The notes: generated by a model from the sequence alone, not told the origin. Positions 49,033 to 58,057 are shown, counted from the first letter of the stretch. The stretch: 64,000 nt of DNA from an uncultured Butyrivibrio sp. (GCF_947169445.1 NZ_CAMVPU010000014.1:1-64000), one strand, 5' to 3'. Numbers and translations: made by a program.

Positions 49033-49731
49033 ATGTATAAAATCCTGATGGTTGATGATGATCTGGAGGTCTTACAGGTAAATAAAAAGTTTTTTGAGGA
49101 AAAAGAGTGTAAGGTCAAGGTGTGTTCAGATGCCACAAGGGCAATGGGGATTGTGGAAGAATTTAAACCTGACTGTATTTTGCTGGATGTCATGATGCCT
49201 GAGATTGACGGCTATACGTTATGCAGGCAGATAAGACAGGTGACAAGTGTACCGGTTCTCTTTTTGTCGGGAAAGGTTTCTGAAGATGACAAGATAGAGG
49301 GGTTTGAAGCCGGCGGCGACGATTACATTGAAAAACCGTATAGTTTAAGGGAGGTCTATGTCAGGATTGTGGCTAATATTAGGCGCAATACCAGCAAGGC
49401 TGCTCCTAAGAAGAATTCCATGGTAATAAACTTGAATCCGTTTTTTATTGATAAGGAAAAGCACAAGTTCTTTTACGAAGAAACGGAGATACCGATTTCA
49501 AATAAGGAGTATGATCTTTTACTGTTTCTTGCTAATAATGAGGGAAAAGAGATTACATTTGAAGAAATCGGAGTGCAGCTTTGGGGAAGCTACATGGAAA
49601 CTGACAGAAGAAATGTAATGGTTAATGTTTCAAGGCTTCGCAAAAAGATCCTGGATCAGACCGGGGTTGAGGATCTTGTGAGAACTGTGTGGTCAAAGGG
49701 GTATATGCTGGTTAAACCGAAGAATAACTAA
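49033..49731 (+). CDS. OmpR/PhoB-family response regulator
   Basis: 232 residues. Receiver domain (1-120) with acidic pocket DDD, phospho-acceptor Asp in ILLDVMMPEIDGYT, Thr/Ser in LFLSGK and Lys in YIEKPYS; C-terminal winged helix (about 135-230) with SNKEYDLLLFLANNEGKEI as the first helices (trimmed) and VNVSRLRKKI and VWSKGYML. Paired with the kinase 23 bp downstream. DNA target unknown. Confidence 0.93.
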   Translation: MYKILMVDDDLEVLQVNKKFFEEKECKVKVCSDATRAMGIVEEFKPDCILLDVMMPEIDGYTLCRQIRQVTSVPVLFLSGKVSEDDKIEGFEAGGDDYIEKPYSLREVYVRIVANIRRNTSKAAPKKNSMVINLNPFFIDKEKHKFFYEETEIPISNKEYDLLLFLANNEGKEITFEEIGVQLWGSYMETDRRNVMVNVSRLRKKILDQTGVEDLVRTVWSKGYMLVKPKNN

Positions 49732-49754
49732 TAGATTTTTTAAGTGGAAGAAAC

Positions 49755-50561
49755 ATGACAGGAAAAAAGGAATTCGAGCAGCCGAATGTTGACAGTAATA
49801 CTGTGGCTGAGTTGTCCAAAAAACTACTGGAAGTAAATAAAAAACTGCAGGAGGCGGAGAACGAGAGAAAGCAGATGCTGGAGAATATTTCCCATGATCT
49901 TAGGGCACCGCTTACTGCAATCAGAAGCACTGTGGATTATCTGAATGATAAGAGCAAAAGCGGGACTCTTGATATTTCCAGCGCTGAGACGACGGATCTT
50001 TTTAACCTGTTGGATTCAAGGACCAGAACGCTTGAGGTTATGGTAAATGATCTTTATTATCTGACCTGTATCGAAAGCGGAAGAGATGGGATCAAGCCGG
50101 TGAAGGTGCCGCTTGGGCAGTTCCTTGAGGAATATTTTTTTGCTATTCAGATGGACGATAAGTACAGCAAAAAGGATCTTGCACTGGAAGTTTCAGAAGA
50201 TTCGGATGTTATGGTAGAAATTGATCCTGATAAAATGAGTAGGGTTTTGGATAATCTTTTTACCAATGCCAGGAAATATTCCGATGACGGAGCACAGATC
50301 GCTCTGGGGTTAAAAGAAGAAAGTACTGCGATTATTTATGTGAGAGATACCGGCTTTGGAATGCCGGAGGATGCTATTCCGCATATTTTTGACAGAACTT
50401 ATAGGATTACTGGTGCGCGGACGCCTACCAGGGAGACCAGCAGCGGACTGGGGCTTTCCATAGTAAAAAGTGTGGTGGAGCAACACGGTGGCAGGATCTG
50501 GTGCGAGAGTGAATTGGGTAAGGGAAGCTGCTTTTATGTGGAACTTCCGATAGTGGAATGA
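49755..50561 (+). CDS. Soluble sensor histidine kinase
   Basis: 268 residues. A short N-terminal coiled coil (ELSKKLLEVNKKLQEAENE), then HisKA with the phospho-His in ENISHDLRAPLTAIRS, a CxxSG-type strand, N-box in NLFTNARKYS, G1 DTGFGMPEDAI, F-box IFDRTYR, and G2 SGLGLSIVKSVVEQHGG. There are no membrane helices and no PAS or HAMP domain; the input must come from the cytosol or a partner. Forms a two-gene operon with the response regulator. Confidence 0.92.
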   Translation: MTGKKEFEQPNVDSNTVAELSKKLLEVNKKLQEAENERKQMLENISHDLRAPLTAIRSTVDYLNDKSKSGTLDISSAETTDLFNLLDSRTRTLEVMVNDLYYLTCIESGRDGIKPVKVPLGQFLEEYFFAIQMDDKYSKKDLALEVSEDSDVMVEIDPDKMSRVLDNLFTNARKYSDDGAQIALGLKEESTAIIYVRDTGFGMPEDAIPHIFDRTYRITGARTPTRETSSGLGLSIVKSVVEQHGGRIWCESELGKGSCFYVELPIVE

Positions 50562-50571
50562 GAGCGAAACT

Positions 50572-50602
50572 GTTACTGGAGCTGATTGCGAGTGTACAGT
50601 AA
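50572..50602 (+). repeat. Dispersed hairpin repeat, family 1, copy 2
   Basis: GTTACTGGAGCTG, then GCGAGTG and ACAGTAA. Nearly the same as 27155-27190. Lies just after the histidine kinase stop. Confidence 0.75.
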
Positions 50603-50661
50603 TGAGTGCGAAACTCTTGCCTTAATATGAGTTTACATATTTGTGCAAAAGTATTAAAATA

Positions 50662-50691
50662 TTGACTACGTGTATAAAGATAACATGTAAT
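50662..50691 (+). promoter_or_regulatory. Promoter of the SEC-C protein gene
   Basis: TTGACT, 18 bp, TGTAAT. About 40 bp before the start at 50732. Confidence 0.5.
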
Positions 50692-50731
50692 TTTTTTATC
50701 TGTATTTTCTAAAAGAAATGGAGTAAGTATT

Positions 50732-51238
50732 ATGGCATTATTACAAGAGTGGCGTGACAAAGCCTATTCTGAGACAGCCAACAAGGGCGATCTTCAGAGA
50801 TTATGGACAGACTATTTTCAGAAGGAGCGCGATATCTATGCTCAGCTTCTTAAGAACCCTGATGAAGTTGTAACAGGAACAGTTAAGGGCCTTGCTGATA
50901 AGTATGGTATCGACCTTATGTACATGGTTGGATTTCTTGATGGAATCAATGATTCACTTAAGGAGCAGAATCCAATCGACGATATGACAGAGGATACTGA
51001 GGTTAACCTTGGTTTTGACAAGGAACTTCTTTACAAGAACATGGTAGCTGCAGGTGCAGACTGGCTCTATGGTCTTGAAGAGTGGAAGTCAATCTTTGAC
51101 GAGGAGAAGCTTAAGGCTCTTTACAAGGAGGAGAAGGCTTCTCACACAGTAAGAAAAGAGAATAAGGTTTACCCTAATGATCCATGTCCATGCGGAAGTG
51201 GCAAGAAGTACAAGAAGTGTCACGGCAGAAACGCTTAA
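50732..51238 (+). CDS. SEC-C motif protein
   Basis: 168 residues. A mostly helical body (ALLQEWRDKAYSE, YFQKERDIYAQLL, YGIDLMYMVGFLDGIND) followed by a C-terminal SEC-C zinc motif PNDPCPCGSGKKYKKCHG, as in SecA and many cytosolic helper proteins. Function unknown; the motif suggests zinc and protein or ribosome contact. Single gene with its own promoter. Confidence 0.85.
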   Translation: MALLQEWRDKAYSETANKGDLQRLWTDYFQKERDIYAQLLKNPDEVVTGTVKGLADKYGIDLMYMVGFLDGINDSLKEQNPIDDMTEDTEVNLGFDKELLYKNMVAAGADWLYGLEEWKSIFDEEKLKALYKEEKASHTVRKENKVYPNDPCPCGSGKKYKKCHGRNA

Positions 51239-51245
51239 TAGGTGT

Positions 51246-51294
51246 CTTGAAACATATTTTTAAGAAAACCGCAGCTAGTGCGGTTTTCTGACTG
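51246..51294 (+). repeat. Dispersed hairpin repeat, family 2, copy 3
   Basis: CTTGAAACATATTTTTAAG, then AAAACCGCA-GCTAG-TGCGGTTTT and CTG. The stem is perfect, with a T-run, so this copy may also act as the terminator of the SEC-C gene. Confidence 0.8.
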
Positions 51295-51360
51295 TATGTT
51301 CATGAATAAATAATTATATGTATATGCATTACCCGGTAGGTATTGCGAAGAAAGGAAAAA

Positions 51361-53244
51361 ATGAATAAAGAAGAATTTTTAGAAGTGTATCGCCATTCTA
51401 TGGCACATGTACTGGCAAAGGCTGTTATTGAGCTCTATGGTAAGGAAGTTCAGTATGCTATCGGACCTCAGATCGATGATGGCTGCTACTATGATTTCGT
51501 ACTTCCTAAGGCTGTAACGCAGGATGATTTCAAGACAATCGAAGATAAGATGCGCGAGATCATCAAGAGAAGAGAGAATTGGACACGCAAAGAGGTTTCA
51601 AAGTCGGAAGCACTTGAGATGTTCAAGGATCAGAAGTTTAAAACAGAGCTTATTAATGATCTTCCGGAAGATGAGATCATCACAGTTTATTATACAGGTG
51701 AGGACTATGTGGATCTTTGCCGCGGACCTCACGTTGAGAATTCTCAGGAACTGATGAACGTTTCTTATCAGGTTAAGTCTGTTTCAGGAGCTTACTGGAG
51801 AGGCGATGAGAAGAGAGACCAGCTTTCAAGAATTTATCTGTATGCTTTCCCAAGCAAGGATGAGCTTAAGCAGCATATCAAGATGATCCAGGAAGCTATG
51901 GAGAGAGATCACAAGAAGATTGGCCCTGCTCTGGATCTTTTCATGTTCGATGAGACTGCTCCCGGGATGCCTTACTGGCTTCCAAGAGGCTGGAAGATGT
52001 ACCAGGCACTTCTTAAATATTCAAGAGAGATACAGGAGAGACACGGTTATACAGAAATCGCAGCTCCTCTTGTTAATAACAAGAAGCTTTGGCTTATCAG
52101 CGGACACTGGGCTCACTATGTGAACAACATGTTCATGGTTCCGGGTGTTTCAGGATGGCTTAAGGCTGATGCTGAGATTCCGGGTGTTCTTGAGAATCAG
52201 AATGAGCCAACAGAAGAGCCTAAGAATATCAAGATTCAGGCTGGCAGCGTTATCTACAATCGTGAGCAGGATGACACAATGGCAGCTAAGCCTATGAACT
52301 GTCCTAATGCCATGATGACATATAAGAGAACAAATCATTCTTATAAAGAGCTTCCTATCCGTTACAGTGAGTATGATGTTCTTCACCGTAAGGAGAAGTC
52401 CGGACAGATGAATGGTCTTTTCCGGGTACAGGAGTTCCGTCAGGATGATGACCATACATTCGTAATGGAGTCTCAGATCAAGGAGGAGATTGCTGACGTA
52501 ATCTCTATTGCAGATGAGATCTATTCAACATTTGGTGTAACTTACAGAGCTGAGCTCTCTACAAGACCTGAAGATTTCATGGGTGATATCGAGGTTTGGA
52601 ACAGAGCTGAGGCTGCCCTTAAAGAGATTCTCGACGAGAAGTACGGTGAGGGTGGATACGAGATCAATGAAGGTGATGGTGCATTCTACGGCCCTAAGAT
52701 TGACCTTCAGATCAAGGATGCTCTTGGAAGAGAATGGCAGTGCGGTACTGTACAGCTTGACTTCCAGCTTCCTCACAACTTTGGACTTACATACCAGGCT
52801 CAGGATGGCACAATGCAGATGCCTGTTGTTATCCACAGAGCTATTTACGGATCTCTTGAGAGATTTATCGGTATCATTATCGAGAACTTCAAGGGTGTAT
52901 TCCCATTTTGGCTTAGCCCATATCAGGTAGGTATTGTACCTATCCGCCTTGAGCACAACGAGTATGCCAAGGAGGTTGAGAAGGCTCTTATGGCAGCAGG
53001 TGTTCGTGTTGAAGCTGATTACTCAGACAACAACATGAAGGAGAAGATCAAGAAGTTCAAGAATTACAAGGATCCATACATTCTTGTAATCGGTGATAAA
53101 GAGGCTGCTGAGAGAACAGTATCTATCAATGTTCGTGGTTCTAACAAGCAGATCCAGAACGTTCCTCTTGATGCGCTTGTTGCAATGTGCAAGAAGATGA
53201 ACGAGGAGCATTCACTTGAGCTTATTGATAGCTACGAGGCTTGA
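51361..53244 (+). CDS. thrS: Threonine--tRNA ligase lacking the N-terminal TGS domain
   Basis: Class II synthetase that charges tRNA-Thr. 627 residues from the ATG at 51361 (AAAGGA upstream). It begins directly in the editing domain: YRHSMAHVLAKAVIELYG with the HxxxH zinc-like pair and CRGPHVENS. The ~60-residue TGS domain at the front of most bacterial ThrS is missing. The catalytic core is complete: motif 2 region FRVQEFRQDDDH, zinc Cys in MNCPNAM and His in VVIHRAIYGSLERF, and a normal anticodon domain. A polar insert (ENQNEPTEEPKN) lengthens the core. No T-box seen upstream. Confidence 0.93.
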   Translation: MNKEEFLEVYRHSMAHVLAKAVIELYGKEVQYAIGPQIDDGCYYDFVLPKAVTQDDFKTIEDKMREIIKRRENWTRKEVSKSEALEMFKDQKFKTELINDLPEDEIITVYYTGEDYVDLCRGPHVENSQELMNVSYQVKSVSGAYWRGDEKRDQLSRIYLYAFPSKDELKQHIKMIQEAMERDHKKIGPALDLFMFDETAPGMPYWLPRGWKMYQALLKYSREIQERHGYTEIAAPLVNNKKLWLISGHWAHYVNNMFMVPGVSGWLKADAEIPGVLENQNEPTEEPKNIKIQAGSVIYNREQDDTMAAKPMNCPNAMMTYKRTNHSYKELPIRYSEYDVLHRKEKSGQMNGLFRVQEFRQDDDHTFVMESQIKEEIADVISIADEIYSTFGVTYRAELSTRPEDFMGDIEVWNRAEAALKEILDEKYGEGGYEINEGDGAFYGPKIDLQIKDALGREWQCGTVQLDFQLPHNFGLTYQAQDGTMQMPVVIHRAIYGSLERFIGIIIENFKGVFPFWLSPYQVGIVPIRLEHNEYAKEVEKALMAAGVRVEADYSDNNMKEKIKKFKNYKDPYILVIGDKEAAERTVSINVRGSNKQIQNVPLDALVAMCKKMNEEHSLELIDSYEA

Positions 53245-53315
53245 AGTTAGCTGATTGTTTTTACTAAGTTATAGGCACAGTGCGTTACGCGTTGTGCCTA
53301 TTTTATAAGGATGGG

Positions 53316-53921
53316 ATGTTTGTGGATTGTAAAAAAGTGATACGCAAATTGATTACGGCGATTCTTTTCATGTGTTTTTTTGGAAGTTTACTGGGTTCTG
53401 TGACTGCCCGTGCAGCAGAGGATCTGGAAGTGGCAACAGAATGTCTTTTTGTTGTACCGCCGGAATTTGAGCCGGGAAGAGAACTGGGATTTTTTGAACA
53501 CCTCAATATGCCGATGGAATCTTCTTCCATAAGATACAATGTTTATTCAAACGGCAAGGATAAGGTTCTTACCAATCGTGAGAAGAAACTGGCCGAAGAG
53601 GCTGATGGGAAGGTGATACTGGATGAATCCCAGAATCTGACCAAAGAGATTTTCGAAGAGAGCCTGTCAAATGCTTACAATGCGAAATACGGAGCGGATG
53701 TGAGCTACAAGGTGAGCTCTTTTGAGAACATCAAGATTGATGGCTTTAAGGGCTATAGGATTAGAGCTACCTTTCAGTCGTCAGGAGAAGAGCGGGTTTA
53801 TCAGACCACATACATTATCCTTTCAAAGTATAAGACCTTTACTATCACGTATCAGAGAGCTGAAGATGATGACTGTCAGGAGCTTTTTGATATGAGCGAG
53901 AAAACTATTCATATAAGATAA
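53316..53921 (+). CDS. Secreted protein of unknown family
   Basis: About 201 residues from the ATG at 53316 behind AAGGATGGG; the longer frame from 53280 lacks a ribosome site. Signal peptide (ITAILFMCFFGSLLG) with likely cleavage after ARA. The mature part begins ATECLFVVPPEFEPG and contains a beta-rich domain (YRIRATFQSSGEERVYQT as its core, then KYKTFTITYQR). No known family and no cysteine motif. Between thrS and a terminator; it may be cotranscribed with thrS by default. Confidence 0.65.
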   Translation: MFVDCKKVIRKLITAILFMCFFGSLLGSVTARAAEDLEVATECLFVVPPEFEPGRELGFFEHLNMPMESSSIRYNVYSNGKDKVLTNREKKLAEEADGKVILDESQNLTKEIFEESLSNAYNAKYGADVSYKVSSFENIKIDGFKGYRIRATFQSSGEERVYQTTYIILSKYKTFTITYQRAEDDDCQELFDMSEKTIHIR

Positions 53922-53927
53922 CGAAAG

Positions 53928-53970
53928 AAAATAGCCATTTTATACAAAGAATGTATAAAATGGCTATTTA
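53928..53970 (+). terminator. Intrinsic terminator
   Basis: AAATAGCCATTTTATACA pairs perfectly with TGTATAAAATGGCTATTT over a 5-base loop. Confidence 0.92.
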
Positions 53971-54061
53971 ATTATTGCCGTCGATATGCTATAATCCCAA
54001 AAGCTGTGAGAAATTTTGGCTGGAGGACAGTAGCCAAAAAAGTGTGGGAGATTGGTGTAAG

Positions 54062-55462
54062 ATGAATCGTTCTAATTCAGGGGCTTCATTCGATATTATT
54101 CATATTGCTCTGGACTTTATGGTCCTTATGTTTTCTTTTGCCCTGACTCATATAATATGGGGTGATGATTATAGCTATACGTCTGCAGAATGGCGATTCG
54201 TAGTTTCTTTATACACGGTTTGCGTGATTATCTTTTTGCTTACCAATAGAACTGCAAATATTTATAATAATACTATTTTCTTTTACCTTGACAGAATTGT
54301 AAGGCGTGAGTCTTTTTCATTTCTGATGGCAACTTTTTGTGGCGTACTGATTTTGTACAACACAGAAGCAGTTACTGTTTATACTTACTATCTTATAAGG
54401 CTGGGACTTGTATCATATGCACTGGTGATCCTTGAAAATGTCTTTTTCAGAAGAATCATAGATCGCTTTATCATGAGAAAGCATGTACCAAGAGTTGTAT
54501 ATGTTGGCAGCAAGGATTCCTACAACAAATTCAGATATTTTTTACAGAAGACACCTACACAGGTGAATGAAATCGGATATATCAGCTATGACGATGATGA
54601 TGATTCAATTGAGTACATCGGCAAGCTTTCAGATATTCAGAATATTATCAGGAAATACAATATAGATCAGGTTTATATCTTACAGAAGCGTGAGATGAAT
54701 ACGAGATACATCCAGAGATATGTTGATATTTGTATCGAGATGGGTGTTACCTGCAGGATTATAATCGATACCTTCAGGAGACGTAAGGCATTTTCATATG
54801 TGAGCAGCATTGGAACATATCCTGTATATACCTTCCATACTGTATCCATGAATGGCTGGGCTAAGATGTTTAAGAGATTGTTCGACATCATTTTCTCGCT
54901 GTTTGCGATTATTATTACTTCACCTATCTTGATCATCACTGCTATAGCAATCAGGCTTGATTCTCCGGGACCGGCTATTTTCAAGCAGGTTCGTGTTGGT
55001 AAGAATGGCAGACACTTCAAGATATGGAAATTCCGCAGTATGTATGTCAATGCTGAGGAGATGAAGAGTCAGCTAATGGATATGAATCAGGTTAAAGATG
55101 GCATGATGTTCAAGATTAAAGACGATCCTCGTATTACCAGAGTTGGCAAGTTTATCAGAAAGACAAGTATTGATGAACTTCCACAGTTCTTTAATGTATT
55201 ATTTGGTTCCATGAGCGTTGTAGGTACAAGACCTCCGACAATTGATGAGGTTAAGAAATACTCTGTGCGCCAGTGGAGAAGGATTAGTATCAAGCCCGGT
55301 ATCACAGGAATGTGGCAGGTGAGCGGCAGAAGTTCAATCACTGATTTTCGTGAGGTTGTGGAACTTGATACGGAATATATTGATAACTGGAGCATCTGGA
55401 TGGATATAAAGGTTATCTTTATGACAATTTCAGAGCTTTTTGTCCATAAGAATTCATATTAA
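54062..55462 (+). CDS. Polyprenyl glycosylphosphotransferase (EPS initiating enzyme)
   Basis: About 466 residues from the ATG at 54062, about 10 bases after GGGAGA; the longer frame from 53975 is upstream of it. Four N-terminal helices and a CoA-binding-like domain (RVVYVGSKDSYNKFRYF), then the PGT core (about 290-460): MFKRLFDIIFSLFAIIITSP, PAIFKQVRVGKNGRHFKIWKFRSM (trimmed), KTSIDELPQFFNVLFGSMS, TGMWQVSGRSS. Loads the first sugar phosphate onto undecaprenyl phosphate for EPS. The CpsBCD operon lies 13 kb upstream. Confidence 0.93.
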   Translation: MNRSNSGASFDIIHIALDFMVLMFSFALTHIIWGDDYSYTSAEWRFVVSLYTVCVIIFLLTNRTANIYNNTIFFYLDRIVRRESFSFLMATFCGVLILYNTEAVTVYTYYLIRLGLVSYALVILENVFFRRIIDRFIMRKHVPRVVYVGSKDSYNKFRYFLQKTPTQVNEIGYISYDDDDDSIEYIGKLSDIQNIIRKYNIDQVYILQKREMNTRYIQRYVDICIEMGVTCRIIIDTFRRRKAFSYVSSIGTYPVYTFHTVSMNGWAKMFKRLFDIIFSLFAIIITSPILIITAIAIRLDSPGPAIFKQVRVGKNGRHFKIWKFRSMYVNAEEMKSQLMDMNQVKDGMMFKIKDDPRITRVGKFIRKTSIDELPQFFNVLFGSMSVVGTRPPTIDEVKKYSVRQWRRISIKPGITGMWQVSGRSSITDFREVVELDTEYIDNWSIWMDIKVIFMTISELFVHKNSY

Positions 55463-55548
55463 ATAATTTGAATTAGGTAGTTCCAGAGGATGTGGGGCAT
55501 TAAGAGTCCTTTGGAAAATAGACATAAGTATTTTAGGGAAAAGATACA

Positions 55549-56700
55549 ATGAAGATTGCAATGATTGGGCACAAGAGAATCCCATCCAGGGAAGGTGGGG
55601 TTGAAATAGTTGTTGAAGAGCTGTCAACACGTTTGGTTCAGATGGGACATTCGGTTACCTGCTATAACCGTAAGGGAAAGAATGTAGCTGACAAGAATGC
55701 AGATAAAGAGGCTCATAAGTTAAAGTCATATAAGGGAATCCGTATTGTTAATGTTCCAACACCGGATAAAAAGGCATTAAATGCTGTTGTTTATTCTTTC
55801 ATTGCAACGATTTTTGCTCTTTTTGGTAACTATGATGTTATCCATTATCATGCAGAGGGACCATGTGCGATGCTTATTATTCCGCACTTTTTTGGAATCC
55901 GTACGATAGCGACAATCCACGGCCTTGACTGGCAGAGAGCAAAGTGGGGCGGTTTTGCTACAAGATTTCTTAAGTTTGGAGAGAGCATTGCTGCCAGATA
56001 TGCAGATGAAGTGATAGTTCTTTCTACTAACGTTCAGCAGTATTTCAAGGATACATATAATAGAGAGACAATTTATATTCCTAACGGTGTTAACAAGACA
56101 GAGTTTCGCGAGCCGGATATAATTGCCAAGCAGTTCGGCCTGGAGAAAGAAAAATATATCCTTTATCTTGGAAGACTTGTTCCTGAGAAGGGAATCACGT
56201 ATTTGCTTGATGCCTATTCCAAGGTTGATACAGATATCAAGCTTGTAATTGCCGGAGGCGGAAGCCACTCTGATGATTATGTAAAGAGTATTTACGAGAA
56301 AGCTGCCAAGGATCCAAGAGTTGTTATGACAGGTTTTGTGCAGGGACACTTACTTGCAGAGCTTTTTAGTAACTGTTATCTGTACGTGCTTCCAAGTGAT
56401 ATCGAGGGAATGCCTATCAGTTTGCTGGAAGCAATGAGTTATGGCAGGAGATGTCTTACAAGTGATATTCCTGAAAATGTAGAAGCGTGTCAGGAATTTG
56501 CTAATTATTTCAAAAAATCCGATGTTGAAGATCTTAGGAAGAAACTCCAGGAAAGCGTTACTAATCCTGAAGTATATCAGTCAAGTGAAGAAATTATGGA
56601 TTACTGCTATCACAGATTTGACTGGAATAAGGTTACAGGTGCCAGCGCTAGATTGTATATTGATGCAATTCTTAATGTAGAGAGAATTGATACGGTATAA
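55549..56700 (+). CDS. GT4-family glycosyltransferase with DUF1972 N-terminus
   Basis: 383 residues. KIAMIGHKRIPSREGGVEI is the DUF1972-type start of a GT-B enzyme; the C-terminal half holds LYLGRLVPEKGITYLLDAY, VIAGGGSHSDDY, GFVQGHLLAELF and LPSDIEGMPISLLEAMSYGR with the EX7E glutamates. It probably transfers a sugar onto the EPS lipid intermediate made by the preceding PGT, 86 bp upstream on the same strand. Donor sugar not readable. Confidence 0.92.
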   Translation: MKIAMIGHKRIPSREGGVEIVVEELSTRLVQMGHSVTCYNRKGKNVADKNADKEAHKLKSYKGIRIVNVPTPDKKALNAVVYSFIATIFALFGNYDVIHYHAEGPCAMLIIPHFFGIRTIATIHGLDWQRAKWGGFATRFLKFGESIAARYADEVIVLSTNVQQYFKDTYNRETIYIPNGVNKTEFREPDIIAKQFGLEKEKYILYLGRLVPEKGITYLLDAYSKVDTDIKLVIAGGGSHSDDYVKSIYEKAAKDPRVVMTGFVQGHLLAELFSNCYLYVLPSDIEGMPISLLEAMSYGRRCLTSDIPENVEACQEFANYFKKSDVEDLRKKLQESVTNPEVYQSSEEIMDYCYHRFDWNKVTGASARLYIDAILNVERIDTV

Positions 56701-56773
56701 GAACATTTTTGCTTAGAAAGCTGGTTACTATATTTATTCATGCACAATGAAATGTAAAAACATAAATTTGTGC

Positions 56774-56802
56774 TTGACAATAAAAAATGAATATGCTAAA
56801 GT
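56774..56802 (+). promoter_or_regulatory. Strong promoter of rplJ-rplL
   Basis: TTGACA, 17 bp, TAAAGT with an extended TGC upstream. Matches the placement expected before an L10 leader. Confidence 0.8.
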
Positions 56803-56819
56803 GTTTAAGGTTGTCCGAG

Positions 56820-56950
56820 AAAATACAGGACAATGTGCCGAAGACAGCAGGTGTTCCCTTGAGGAACATAATGTGAAAGCGCCTGCCGAGGAAAAGTTTT
56901 AAACAGACTTTTTATCTCTCAGTGTCTTCGTGATATTGAGAGATTTTTTT
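56820..56950 (+). promoter_or_regulatory. L10 leader (autoregulatory mRNA leader of rplJ-rplL)
   Basis: Contains GCCGAAGACAGCAGGTG, a GAGGAAC-like arm and GCGCCTGCCGAGGAAAA, the layout of the Firmicutes L10 leader, which binds the L10(L7/L12)4 complex. An intrinsic terminator follows, consistent with attenuation by ribosomal protein. Confidence 0.88.
56913..56950 (+). terminator. Attenuator terminator of the L10 leader
   Basis: ATCTCTCA pairs with TTGAGAGAT over GTGTCTTCGTGATA, followed by TTTTTTT. It lies inside the leader and before the rplJ start, so it is a regulated stop. Confidence 0.8.
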
Positions 56951-56980
56951 CGGCGGTAAATTCTATAAGGAGGTAAGAAA

Positions 56981-57535
56981 ATGGCAAAGGTTGAACTTAA
57001 AAAGCCTGTAGTTGAAGAAATTTCAGAGAAGATTAAAGACGCTCAGGCTGTCGTACTTGTAGATCACCGCGGACTTACTGTTGCACAGGATACTGAGCTT
57101 CGTAAGAAACTTCGTGAAGAAGGCGTATCTTATAAGGTTTACAAGAATACGATGATGAACTTCGCATTCGAGGGAACAGACTTCGAGCAGCTCAAGGATC
57201 TCCTTAATGGTCCTAGCGCTATGGCTGTATCTGCTACAGATCCAGCAGCTCCAGCTCGTGTTCTTTACGAGTTTGCAAAGAAGGCTAAGGCTCTTGAGAT
57301 TAAGGGTGGTGTTATTGAAGGTAAGTTCTATGACGCTGCAGCAATGACAGACATTGCTACTATCCCTTCAAAGGATGTACTTCTTTCAAGACTTCTTGGT
57401 TCTATGCAGTCACCTATCACAAACTTCGCTCGCGTTATCAAGCAGATCGCAGAGAAGGATGGCGAGGCAGCTCCTGCTGAGGCAGAGGCTACAGCTACAG
57501 AGGAAGCACCTGCAGAAGCTCCTGCAGCAGAGTAA
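56981..57535 (+). CDS. rplJ: 50S ribosomal protein L10
   Basis: Base of the ribosomal stalk; binds 23S rRNA and L7/L12 dimers. 184 residues. VLVDHRGLTVAQDTELRKKLRE (trimmed to VDHRGLTV) and YKVYKNTMMNFAFEGT are the family core; the C-terminus has a Glu/Ala-rich extension (EAEATATEEAPAEAP). AAGGAGG lies 8 bases before the ATG. First gene of the rplJL operon. Confidence 0.97.
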   Translation: MAKVELKKPVVEEISEKIKDAQAVVLVDHRGLTVAQDTELRKKLREEGVSYKVYKNTMMNFAFEGTDFEQLKDLLNGPSAMAVSATDPAAPARVLYEFAKKAKALEIKGGVIEGKFYDAAAMTDIATIPSKDVLLSRLLGSMQSPITNFARVIKQIAEKDGEAAPAEAEATATEEAPAEAPAAE

Positions 57536-57604
57536 TCTGTGGAATATTGTAAGTTATAATAACAATTCAAATTTAGAAATTATACTATATGGAGGTATAT
57601 AATA

Positions 57605-57982
57605 ATGGCAAAGTTAACAACAGCAGAATTTATCGATGCTATCAAAGAGCTTACAGTGCTCGAGTTAAATGATCTTGTAAAGGCTTGTGAGGAAGAGTTC
57701 GGCGTATCTGCAGCAGCAGGCGTTGTAGTTGCAGCAGCAGGTGCTGGCGCAGCAGCAGCTGGTGAAGAGAAGACTGAGTTCAACGTAGAGCTTACAGAAG
57801 TTGGTCCTAACAAGGTTAAGGTTATCAAGGTTGTTCGTGAGCTTACAGGTCTTGGACTTAAGGAAGCAAAGGATCTCGTTGATGGAGCTCCTAAGATGGT
57901 TAAGGAGAACGCTTCTAAGGCAGAGGCTGATGATATCAAGGCTAAGCTTGAGGCTGAGGGTGCAAAGGTTACTCTTAAGTAA
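57605..57982 (+). CDS. rplL: 50S ribosomal protein L7/L12
   Basis: Stalk protein that recruits translation factors. 125 residues: N-terminal dimerisation helices (TAEFIDAIKELTVLELNDLVKA), Ala/Gly hinge with VVVAAAGAGAAAAG, and the C-terminal factor-binding domain with KVIKVVRELTGLGLKEAKDLV (trimmed to VIKVVRELTGLGL) and AEGAKVTLK. GGAGG precedes the start. Followed by a strong terminator. Confidence 0.97.
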   Translation: MAKLTTAEFIDAIKELTVLELNDLVKACEEEFGVSAAAGVVVAAAGAGAAAAGEEKTEFNVELTEVGPNKVKVIKVVRELTGLGLKEAKDLVDGAPKMVKENASKAEADDIKAKLEAEGAKVTLK

Positions 57983-58012
57983 TCCATCTGGCTTGAATAA
58001 TAAGCTGATAAT

Positions 58013-58057
58013 AAAGGACAGGACGCAGGGATTGCTGCGATTCCTGTCCTTTTTTTG
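58013..58057 (+). terminator. Intrinsic terminator of rplJ-rplL
   Basis: AAAGGACAGGA and TCCTGTCCTTT form a perfect 11-bp stem, with an inner GCAG/CTGC stem, then TTTTTT. Confidence 0.93.

Noticed and set aside
51239..51360. T-box leader before thrS.
   Set aside because: No AGGGTGGNACCGCG-like element or specifier loop; the hairpin there is a family-2 repeat.
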